Shown: positions 34,593 to 41,921 of the stretch, piece by piece
Position numbering within the stretch: the stretch's first letter is position 1
How the letters are laid out: each line of letters begins with the position of its first letter
From: JBLMZI01 sp050258755
GTDB lineage: Bacteria > Bacillota > Syntrophomonadia > Syntrophomonadales > DTU052
Length of the DNA: 64,000 nt
Assembly: GCA_050258755.1 (NCBI GenBank)
Contig: JBLMZI010000011.1
Location: 372,001 to 436,000, forward strand
Direction of reading: 5' to 3'
Translations under genes and position numbers: made by a program
Notes under the pieces: generated by a model
What the model saw: the letters and a program-made list of their open reading frames with translations, nothing else
The model's database searches: none
What the model was told of the DNA's origin: nothing

Positions 34593-35699
34593 ATGTCTTA
34601 CAAAGTACGGTTTGTGAATCCGGGGAAAAACTATCAGATGATCAAGGACGAAATCGATCAAGCCTATTTTGAGGTGATGTCCAAAGGGGATCTGATCGAC
34701 CGCAGCCATTTGAAATCGTTTGAAGAAAACCTGGCCCGCTTTGTCGGCACCAAATACGCGGTGGGCTTAAACAGCGGCTATGACGCCCTGCACATGTCGC
34801 TGCGCGCCGCGGGCATCGGACCGGGAGACGAAGTGATCGTTCCGGCGCATACCTTTGTCGCGACCTGCTCGGCGGTGGTCAATGTCGGCGCAACGCCGGT
34901 TTTGGTCGACGTCTGTTCCGATTTCAATATCAATGTCGACAAGATTGAGGAAGCGATCACGCCCAAAACGAAAGGGATCATTCCGGTGCACCTGAGCGGC
35001 TGGATGGCTGATATGCCGCGCGTGATGGAAATAGCGGCCAAGCACAATCTGGTCGTGGTCGAAGACGCCTGCCAGAGCCTGGGCAGCAGCATCAACGGAA
35101 AACAGGCCGGGTCCTGGGGCCTGACTGGCTGTTGGAGCTTCTACCCATTCAAAATTCTCGGTGGTTACGGGGATGGCGGCGCGATTACCACCAATGATCC
35201 TGAAGTGGCCGACTTTGCCCGCCGGATGCGCTACAATGGCGAAGACCGCGATACCGGCGAATACTACGGCCATGGCTTCACCTGTCTGCTGGACAATATC
35301 CAGGCGGCCTGGCTTGACATCAAACTGCGCCACCTGCCGAATTGGATTATTCGCCGCAAAGAAATTGCGGCCATGTATAAAGCCGGATTATCGGATCTTC
35401 CGGATCTGCTCCTGCCCGATTACGACCGGCCGGGCTTCGATCACGTTTACCAGAATTACACCATCCGCAGCAAGCAGGGGGATGAATTCACCGATTACCT
35501 GAAGGCAAACGGCATCGAGATCCTGATCCAGTTCCGGAAGCCGTATTACAAACACGAAAGGCTGAAGCTGGTCGACCGGGGATTCCCCGAGGTTGAAGCT
35601 TTAAGCCGCGAGGTCTGCTCACTGCCGATGAATGTGGAACTTGAAAACGAAGAAGTCGAAACCGTCATCAAGACGGTCCGCAGTTTCTACGGCAAGTAG
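34593..35699 (+). CDS. DegT/DnrJ/EryC1/StrS sugar aminotransferase
   Basis: A 368-residue PLP aminotransferase. It has KYAVGLNSGYDALHMSLRA for cofactor phosphate binding, PAHTFVATCSAV, VVEDACQSLGS with the pyridine-contacting Asp, and the Schiff-base Lys K187 in FYPFKILGG. The Lys makes it a true aminotransferase and not an RfbH-type dehydratase, which has His there. The sequence resembles the 3-aminotransferases FdtB/DesV. It would add an amino group to a keto-deoxy nucleotide sugar, giving a site for N-acylation. Strong AAGGAGG in front of ATG 34593. Palindromic elements lie on both sides. Confidence 0.9.
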   Translation: MSYKVRFVNPGKNYQMIKDEIDQAYFEVMSKGDLIDRSHLKSFEENLARFVGTKYAVGLNSGYDALHMSLRAAGIGPGDEVIVPAHTFVATCSAVVNVGATPVLVDVCSDFNINVDKIEEAITPKTKGIIPVHLSGWMADMPRVMEIAAKHNLVVVEDACQSLGSSINGKQAGSWGLTGCWSFYPFKILGGYGDGGAITTNDPEVADFARRMRYNGEDRDTGEYYGHGFTCLLDNIQAAWLDIKLRHLPNWIIRRKEIAAMYKAGLSDLPDLLLPDYDRPGFDHVYQNYTIRSKQGDEFTDYLKANGIEILIQFRKPYYKHERLKLVDRGFPEVEALSREVCSLPMNVELENEEVETVIKTVRSFYGK

Positions 35700-35750
35700 T
35701 CTTTCTCTGATTAGATTCGCTTAGAAGACATTATAGAAAACAACCCTGAC

Positions 35751-35833
35751 AAGGGACAGATGCTTAGTTCAGCTGTGGAGCGGCTGAACCTTTTCGATTA
35801 ATTGCGAAGCGAAAGCATCGAGGTGTGTCCCTT
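35751..35833. repeat. Palindromic intergenic element with nested hairpin
   Basis: AAGGGACA (35751-35758) and ATGCTT (35760-35765) are mirrored by AAGCAT (35813-35818) and TGTCCCTT (35826-35833). Inside, GTTCAGC (35767-35773) pairs with GCTGAAC (35783-35789). The element is unlike the one at 34491 in sequence but similar in layout and size. It ends a few bases before the ribosome site of the next gene, so it could affect translation of that gene. Confidence 0.7.
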
Positions 35834-35850
35834 TACCTTAGGAGGAATGA

Positions 35851-37020
35851 ATGAAACCGCTGTCTCGAATTACCGAAACCTTTTCCGAATCCGTGATCCG
35901 GGAGATGACCCGCATTTGCGATGCCGCCGGGGGCTACAATCTTTCCCAGGGCTTTCCCGATTTCGAGAGCCCGGCCGCGATCAAACAGGCCGCGATCGAC
36001 GCGATCAACCGAGAGCTGAACCAGTACCCGGTGACCTTCGGCGAGCCGGAACTGCGCGAGGCGGTCAGTATCAAGGCACGCAATTACAACGGCATCGTCT
36101 GCGATCCGGAATCCGAGATCACGGTGACCTGTGGTTCCACCGAGGCAATGATTGCCACACTCAAAGCCCTGATTAATCCGGGTGACGAGATTATTGTATT
36201 CGAGCCTTATTACGAAAACTACGGCCCGGACGGCATCCTGTCCGGCGCCACGCCGCGCTACGTCACCCTGTATCCGCCCGATTGGAAGTACCGCCCGGAA
36301 GAGTTGGCGGCCGCCTTCAATGAAAAGACCAAGGCGATCGTGATTAATACGCCGAACAATCCGACCGGCAAAGTCTTCAGCCGGGAGGAACTAGCCGAAA
36401 TCGCGCAGCTGTGCCAGCACTGGGACGCCTACGCGGTGACCGACGAAATCTACGAACATATCCTGTATGATGGCCTGCAGCATGTTTCTATGGCCTCGCT
36501 GCCAGGGATGGCCGACCGTACCGTGACTATCAACAGCATCTCAAAGACCTATTCGGTGACCGGCTGGCGGGTTGGCTGGGCCATTGCCGAGCGATCAATT
36601 ACCGAACGGATTCGAAAGGTTCACGACTTTCTGACCGTCGGGGCGCCGACCCCGTTTCAGCATGCCGCGGTCACGGGCCTGGCGTTTCCCGAGTCGTACT
36701 ATGAAGAACTGCGCAATCATTACCGGGAAGCCAGGGAGTTTCTATACCAGAACCTGATCCAGGCCGGCTTTCAGGCCAGCTACCCGAAGGGCGCCTACTA
36801 TATCATGGCGGATGTCCGCGAACTGATGGCCCGCTGGCAGGTCCAAGACGATTTCGAATTCAGCCGCCGCCTGATTGCGGAAACCGGCGTGGCAACCGTG
36901 CCGGGATCGTCCTTCTATTCCGATCCGGCTTTAGGGAAGCATCTGGTCCGCTTCTGCTTCTGCAAAAAGTGGGAGACCCTGTACGCGGTGCGCGACGCGC
37001 TGAACAAACTGACGAGGTGA
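35851..37020 (+). CDS. Class I/II PLP aminotransferase
   Basis: A 389-residue fold-type I aminotransferase of the aspartate/kynurenine group. It has GGYNLSQGFPDFESP, VTCGSTEAMIATLKAL, INTPNNPTGKVFSREEL, DEIYEHILYDG, and the PLP Lys K232 in SISKTYSVTGWRVGW, followed by the RFCFCK carboxylate-binding Arg. It uses amino-acid/2-oxo-acid pairs. It stands five bases ahead of the E1 alpha start, so it may supply or consume a 2-oxo acid for the E1 pair. GGAGG at 35841-35845 supports ATG 35851. The amino acid used is unknown. Confidence 0.87.
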   Translation: MKPLSRITETFSESVIREMTRICDAAGGYNLSQGFPDFESPAAIKQAAIDAINRELNQYPVTFGEPELREAVSIKARNYNGIVCDPESEITVTCGSTEAMIATLKALINPGDEIIVFEPYYENYGPDGILSGATPRYVTLYPPDWKYRPEELAAAFNEKTKAIVINTPNNPTGKVFSREELAEIAQLCQHWDAYAVTDEIYEHILYDGLQHVSMASLPGMADRTVTINSISKTYSVTGWRVGWAIAERSITERIRKVHDFLTVGAPTPFQHAAVTGLAFPESYYEELRNHYREAREFLYQNLIQAGFQASYPKGAYYIMADVRELMARWQVQDDFEFSRRLIAETGVATVPGSSFYSDPALGKHLVRFCFCKKWETLYAVRDALNKLTR

Positions 37021-37025
37021 GACAC

Positions 37026-38039
37026 ATGGGTGAAGCTGTCATTCTGCCGCCCCTTGAATACACGATCACTGAGATCGACCACGCCGGGCTGATTTGGATG
37101 CTCCGTATGATGATGCGGATTCGGGCATTCGAGGAGCGCGTTGCGGATCTGGTCCAGGATAAACAAGTGATCACGCCCTGTCATCTATATACCGGCCAGG
37201 AGGCCGTTGCGACCGGCGTCGCTTATGCCCTGAGCCGGGATGACTATCTTTTCGGTTCCCACCGGGCGCATGGCCAGTATCTGGCCAAAGGCGGCGACCT
37301 GAAAGCCGCGATGGCGGAGATTTTTGGGAAAGCAACCGGCTGCTCGAAAGGGCGGGGCGGTTCAATGCATCTGGCAGCCCCACAGATCGGAATCATGGGG
37401 ACTTCTTCGATTGTGGCCGGCGCTCTGCCCATCTCGGTCGGCGCCGCACTGGCCGAATCGATTCGAAAAACCGGCCGGATCTCAGTCATCTTCCATGGCG
37501 ACGGGGTTCCGGAGGAGGGCATCTGGCATGAGGCCGCCAATTTTGCGGCCCTGCGGCGGCTTCCGTCCCTTTTTGTCTGTGAAAACAATGGGTACTGCAC
37601 CCACATGCCCATGGAACGGCGCCGCCGGAAGGACAATCTGAGTGAAATGGCCGCCGCCCACGGATTTACCACCCGGATGGTGGATGGCAACAATGTACTG
37701 GACGTTTATTACACCGCGCGGGAAGCGGTCGCGATGCTTCGCAAGGGCGAGGGCCCGGTCTTTCTCGAATGCCGCACCTACCGTTGGCGCGGTCATGTCG
37801 GCTGCAATTACGACGTGGATTTGGGCCTGCGCAGTGACGACGAACTGGCGGCCTGGATGGAACGCTGCCCGATCAAGCATTTTGCTCAGTACTTAATGGA
37901 CGAACTGATTTTGTCGGAAACGGCTCTGCAGATATTGCAGGATGAAGTAAACTCTGAAATTGAAGCTGCCGTTGCGTTCGCCGAGACCAGCCCGTATCCC
38001 GAGGTCAGCGAAATGGGACGGTATGTTTATAAAGATTAA
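37026..38039 (+). CDS. TPP-dependent 2-oxo acid dehydrogenase E1, alpha subunit
   Basis: A 337-residue E1 alpha subunit as in pyruvate, acetoin and branched-chain dehydrogenases. The TPP/Mg motif is complete: G158-D-G, then N187-N188 in CENNGYCTHMP. Other hallmarks are FGSHRAHGQYLAKGGD, GRGGSMHLA and the phosphorylation-loop-like YRWRGHVG. ATG 37026 begins after the aminotransferase stop with GAGGTGAG as ribosome site; an in-frame start at 36969 is rejected. The beta subunit follows, but no E2 or E3 gene is in the window. In a glycan locus this pair might transfer a two-carbon or acyl unit, or feed CoA thioesters. This is inference. Confidence 0.87.
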   Translation: MGEAVILPPLEYTITEIDHAGLIWMLRMMMRIRAFEERVADLVQDKQVITPCHLYTGQEAVATGVAYALSRDDYLFGSHRAHGQYLAKGGDLKAAMAEIFGKATGCSKGRGGSMHLAAPQIGIMGTSSIVAGALPISVGAALAESIRKTGRISVIFHGDGVPEEGIWHEAANFAALRRLPSLFVCENNGYCTHMPMERRRRKDNLSEMAAAHGFTTRMVDGNNVLDVYYTAREAVAMLRKGEGPVFLECRTYRWRGHVGCNYDVDLGLRSDDELAAWMERCPIKHFAQYLMDELILSETALQILQDEVNSEIEAAVAFAETSPYPEVSEMGRYVYKD

Positions 38040-38054
38040 CGCCGGAGGGACGCC

Positions 38055-39035
38055 ATGAGTGTCAAGTCCTACGCCAAAGCTATCAATGAAGCGCACGAAC
38101 AGCTCCTGGCTGCCGACGAGCGGGTGTTTGTGATCGGCCAAGGGGTCGAAAGCCCCTGGTGTGTTGGCACCACAACGCTCGGATTAGTCGAAAAGTTCGG
38201 CGCTGATCGGGTTATCGATGTTCCCATATCCGAAGCCGGGATCACCGGCGCCGCGATTGGCGCCGCAATGGTCGGCATGCGGCCGATCGCCTTTCATCCC
38301 CGGATGGATTTCATGTATCTGGCCCTGGATCAGATCATCAACCATGGCGCGCACTGGTACGGCATGTTTGGCGGACAGGTGAACGTTCCGGTGACGATTC
38401 GGGGCATTGTGAACCGCGGCAACGAGCAGGCCGCCCAACATTCGCAAAGTCCGTTTGCGATCTACGCCCATATTCCCGGGCTGAAAATTGTCTGCCCGGC
38501 GACCCCGTATGATGCCAAAGGTCTGCTGGTTGGCGCAGTGCAGGACGATAACCCGGTGATTTACTGCGACGACCGCTGGCTGTATAACGAAGAAGAAGAG
38601 GTTCCCGACGAGATGTATGCGATCCCGTTGGGGAAAGGCCGGATCTGCCGCGAGGGCGGTGATGTCACCATCGTCGCCGTTTCCTACCTGGTGCGCGAGG
38701 CGATGCAGGCGGCCCAGATTTTGGCCCGCGAAGGGATTCAGGCCGAGGTGATTGATCCCCGCACCTTAAAACCGCTCGATACTGAGCTGATTGTCCGCTC
38801 AGTTAAAAAAACCGGCCGGCTGGTGGTGGCCGACCCGGACTGGAAAACCTGCGGCTTTTCCGAACATGTGGCCGCGGTGGTTCTAAGCGAAGCGTTTGGC
38901 GCGCTCAAAGCACCGGCCGGTTATGTCACCCTGTTTGAAAGCGCATGCCCGGCGGCCACGCCGTTGGAGAAAGCCTATTTCCCAAACGCCGCGTCAATTG
39001 TTGAGGCGGCCCAAAAGGCGGTTGGATATCGCTGA
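38055..39035 (+). CDS. TPP-dependent 2-oxo acid dehydrogenase E1, beta subunit
   Basis: A 326-residue E1 beta subunit. It has RVFVIGQGVE, DVPISEAGITGAAIGAAMVGMRP with the catalytic Glu, HPRMDFMYLALDQI, TIRGIVNRG, VVCPATPYDAKGLL-type and a transketolase C-terminal domain beginning near residue 200 (GDVTIVAVSYLVREAMQAA, EVIDPRTLKPLD). CGGAGGG lies eight bases before ATG 38055. It follows the alpha subunit by 15 bases and is the last gene of the long + strand run; a strong terminator follows 25 bases later. Confidence 0.9.
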   Translation: MSVKSYAKAINEAHEQLLAADERVFVIGQGVESPWCVGTTTLGLVEKFGADRVIDVPISEAGITGAAIGAAMVGMRPIAFHPRMDFMYLALDQIINHGAHWYGMFGGQVNVPVTIRGIVNRGNEQAAQHSQSPFAIYAHIPGLKIVCPATPYDAKGLLVGAVQDDNPVIYCDDRWLYNEEEEVPDEMYAIPLGKGRICREGGDVTIVAVSYLVREAMQAAQILAREGIQAEVIDPRTLKPLDTELIVRSVKKTGRLVVADPDWKTCGFSEHVAAVVLSEAFGALKAPAGYVTLFESACPAATPLEKAYFPNAASIVEAAQKAVGYR

Positions 39036-39060
39036 TTGATTTATAAGCGAAGGAAAAATG

Positions 39061-39101
39061 AAAGCCCGGACAAATCTTCTTTAGATTTGTCCGGGCTTTT
39101 T
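39061..39101. terminator. Bidirectional rho-independent terminator
   Basis: A perfect 17-base stem (39061-39077 with 39083-39099) around a TCTTT loop is followed by T on the + strand. On the minus strand it is followed by ATTTTT. It sits between the convergent E1 beta gene and the Wzy_C gene and should end both transcripts. Confidence 0.92.
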
Positions 39102-39118
39102 GGCGGTCTTTGGGATTT

Positions 39119-41584
39119 CTACTTTTTGTATGGAATCACGGGCTGGTTCAGTAAGCTCTGGTACTGCTGCTCCCAGGCCGGATTGACTGACTTCAGCCGT
39201 TCCACGATCGGCTGGGCCGCATCGGCGTGTCCAAGTTTAGTGATCGTCGCCGCATATGCCACCTGATACTCCGGATTTCCTGAGACAGGGTCTTTCCTGC
39301 CTTTCTCCAGAAGATCGTATGCGGTATCGTAATCTCCAATCGCGTAATAACCCTGAGCCAGAATCATATCCGTGGTGGGATTCACCTTCAGCGGGGCGTT
39401 TTCCCAGAATTTTTTGCGATCCTCCGGAATCTTAGCCGCCTGCCGGGCAATGCGTTTGGGGATATCAAACGCGCTGCGAATACTGGCCGCAGCCTGATCC
39501 ATCTGCCCCTGATTCGCAGACCGGGTAGCGGTTCGAAGGTGCATCGCGGCTAGGTAATGATACGTATCCAGAGCCCAGGGATTCTGACGCTGGGCGGCCT
39601 GGGCAAAAAAGAATCCGGTATCCAGATCCCCGATCGACTGCGCAACCTGCATCGAGTAAACGGTGTATCTGAAATTGTGCGGGGAACTTTGATAGGCTTC
39701 CTTCAACTGGCCGATGGCGGCCAGGGCCAGGTTGTTACTGGTTTGCTGGTCAAGGTTGGTGGCGCTGGCCATTTGGGCCAAGGCCCGTCCAAGATTAACC
39801 CGGTATTCCGCTTTACCGGGATCAAGCTGAACCGCTTTGTCAAAACGCTTGGAAGCCTCCTGGATTTGCTGGTTTTGCTGCTGTTGGGCGCCAAGGGTGT
39901 TCGCATTGAAAGCGGCCAGATAGGTTCCGGAAACGAATGCAAACACCGAAGCACCGGCTATCAATCCAATTAATGTCCATTTGTGGACCGGCTGCGGTAC
40001 AGTATCCGGCTCAGCCTCGATTCTGTACTGGGCGCCGACCAGCCCGATGAGTGCAAAAAGAACCATCTGCAGTGCGGGGATGGAAAAGTCGAAGTCAAAC
40101 GACGCGTGCAGGCTGAAGGCCAGGATCGTGGTGATCATGCCCCATAACAGTACCTGATCGGACTGGCTCTCTTCTGATAGCGGACGGCGCCGAATCAGCT
40201 TCCAGGCGTAAAGCAGCACCAGGACATAGCAAGCCAGGATGGAAAGCAGCCCTAGAAAACCCGCTTCGATCCCTACCTGCAGGAAGAAGTTGTGGACTTC
40301 AGTCGAATAGTACTGATAGCGCTGGTATTCGTGATAGGCTAGGTTCCAGCCCCCGGAGCCGATGCCGAGCGGGTGGTCGGCCATGATGCGCAGGGCGTCA
40401 TTGTACATCTCCAGGCGGGTCAGCACGCTGGCGGCGGTGTGAAAAGGCAGATTGCTAAAATCACGCATTTGCAGCAGCTGGCCCATTTCGTTGGAGACCG
40501 ACTTCGGAATGATGTAATTAATCCCGCCCGGAACGAACGCGAAAAAGGCGCCGGTCGTCAGCAGCAGCACCACCAATGCCGATGCAACCAGTCTTCCCTG
40601 GCCAATTCGTTTGGCGGCTCTGGATAGGCCTTCCCAGCCCAGGGTCCAGCCGGCCATCAGCGCGGGAAGAATCAGCAGACTCAGCAGGGCAATAGTATGA
40701 TTCGGCGCTGAGGAATTCACGTTCGGCAAAAACTGGTCGGTCGTGACCACCGCGGTCACCAGCGTCGCGATCAGAAAATATACCGAACGAAGCCGGAACA
40801 TGCCCGGCATTCCGATCAGAAACAGGACCAAACCAGCCAGAAAAACGACCCAGGCGCCTTTTGAGGCGCAGCTGAGCGAAACCAGAATCAGCAGCGAAGA
40901 CAAGGTGACATAGGCAAACCTTGCCCAGCCGTTGCGCGCGGTAATCGACAGGGCAACGCCGATAAAGGCCATGACGGCCATGTAGGTGGAGGTGGAGTTC
41001 GCATACTGAAGCGTGGATTGAATCGCCCCGTTAAGAAACGAGCCGTCATACTTCCAGAGACCGGCCGCAACCCCGATTCCCACCACCGCGACCATACAGG
41101 CGCTGGCGAAAAGAGCGGTCAGGCAATGGCGGATCCATTTCTTCTCGGTAACCATCTGGCGGAGCATCCAGTACACCATGAAATAGGTGATCACTTTCAT
41201 CAATCCGCCGAGGGCTTCCCGGAAATCGTAGGGGAACGCTAGTGAAATAATATAGGAAATGACATAAGCAAACACCGCCCAGTCAAGCGGATCCCGAAGA
41301 AAAGTGAAGTCCCGCCGAACCAATTTGTACGCGCAAACCAGAATCAGGATAAAACCGCTGTATAACTGGGTCGTCAGCATAGCCCGCGGGAAGAAAAGTC
41401 CCTGAAAATATGGCGGATAAAACAGCAGAACAGCCAGCAGAGCCAAAATCATCCAGCCGAACAGCGGTCCAAGCCCCGGCTCATTCGATAAGAGCATAGC
41501 GGCCGCAGATGGTTTTCCGGAAGGCGCTTTTTTTTCAACTGGTTTTTTCCCACTTTTTTGATTTATATTTTGCGCTTGCTTCAT
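39119..41584 (-). CDS. Wzy_C/O-antigen ligase family membrane protein with TPR tail
   Basis: An 821-residue protein. After a Lys-rich N-terminus there are about 12 to 14 membrane helices to about residue 600, with a large outer loop that holds DHPLGIGSGGW and STEVHNFFLQVGIEAGF, the Wzy_C pattern. The C-terminal 200 residues are TPR-like helices (RFDKAVQLDPGKAEYRVNLGRALAQM and similar). In Gram-positive S-layer bacteria relatives such as WsfB act as O-oligosaccharyl:protein transferases; in others they are polymerases or ligases. The gene is divergent from the S-layer-like gene. The start is the ATG at 41584, 31 bases after the predicted transcription start; the frame extends farther without homology. 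Confidence 0.82.
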   Translation of the reverse strand: MKQAQNINQKSGKKPVEKKAPSGKPSAAAMLLSNEPGLGPLFGWMILALLAVLLFYPPYFQGLFFPRAMLTTQLYSGFILILVCAYKLVRRDFTFLRDPLDWAVFAYVISYIISLAFPYDFREALGGLMKVITYFMVYWMLRQMVTEKKWIRHCLTALFASACMVAVVGIGVAAGLWKYDGSFLNGAIQSTLQYANSTSTYMAVMAFIGVALSITARNGWARFAYVTLSSLLILVSLSCASKGAWVVFLAGLVLFLIGMPGMFRLRSVYFLIATLVTAVVTTDQFLPNVNSSAPNHTIALLSLLILPALMAGWTLGWEGLSRAAKRIGQGRLVASALVVLLLTTGAFFAFVPGGINYIIPKSVSNEMGQLLQMRDFSNLPFHTAASVLTRLEMYNDALRIMADHPLGIGSGGWNLAYHEYQRYQYYSTEVHNFFLQVGIEAGFLGLLSILACYVLVLLYAWKLIRRRPLSEESQSDQVLLWGMITTILAFSLHASFDFDFSIPALQMVLFALIGLVGAQYRIEAEPDTVPQPVHKWTLIGLIAGASVFAFVSGTYLAAFNANTLGAQQQQNQQIQEASKRFDKAVQLDPGKAEYRVNLGRALAQMASATNLDQQTSNNLALAAIGQLKEAYQSSPHNFRYTVYSMQVAQSIGDLDTGFFFAQAAQRQNPWALDTYHYLAAMHLRTATRSANQGQMDQAAASIRSAFDIPKRIARQAAKIPEDRKKFWENAPLKVNPTTDMILAQGYYAIGDYDTAYDLLEKGRKDPVSGNPEYQVAYAATITKLGHADAAQPIVERLKSVNPAWEQQYQSLLNQPVIPYKK

Positions 41585-41921
41585 TATAAGATGCCAAACT
41601 CCAATCGATTTGTTTCGTATGATTATAGCACTAATTTGGCTTGGAAGCCTGACCCGACGTAATTTTACGGACGGAAACCGGAACCAGCGGAACCAAACCC
41701 AAAAAACAATCGTCATAGATGTAACTGCCGGTTCTCCATAAAAAATTCTAATGTGGGGAACCGGGCGGGTACTGTTGTCGTCATAAGTCTGAGTGGCACA
41801 TGCGTGTTTACGTGCGTGTCCTAAAGCAAAGAGAGGGGGATGTAAACAAACCGCTTCGATGTCCGCAAGGACGATCACCTCAACAGTACTTATTTTGATC
41901 AATATTTTGAGGAGGAACAGA
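41585..41921. other. Divergent intergenic control region
   Basis: 337 bases between the Wzy_C gene (minus) and the S-layer-like gene (plus), no gene inside. It holds the minus-strand extended -10 listed separately and the ribosome site AGGAGG for the plus gene. On the plus side I could not find a convincing -35/-10 pair. A small hairpin GTCC-GCAA-GGAC lies near 41861-41872. The plus-strand leader is probably long, as is common for S-layer genes. Confidence 0.5.
41622..41630 (-). promoter_or_regulatory. Extended -10 promoter for the Wzy_C gene
   Basis: Read on the minus strand this is TGC-TATAAT: a consensus -10 with the TGn extension. No good -35 is seen at 16-18 bases, which the extension can compensate. 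The predicted transcript start lies about 30 bases before the ATG at 41584. Confidence 0.5.

Noticed and set aside
34593..35699. RfbH-type 3-dehydratase for a 3,6-dideoxyhexose
   Set aside because: Schiff-base Lys K187 is present; RfbH enzymes have His there and an iron-sulfur site that is not seen.
41800..41921. Riboswitch or structured leader before the surface protein gene
   Set aside because: Only one four-base hairpin is visible; nothing matches a known riboswitch layout.
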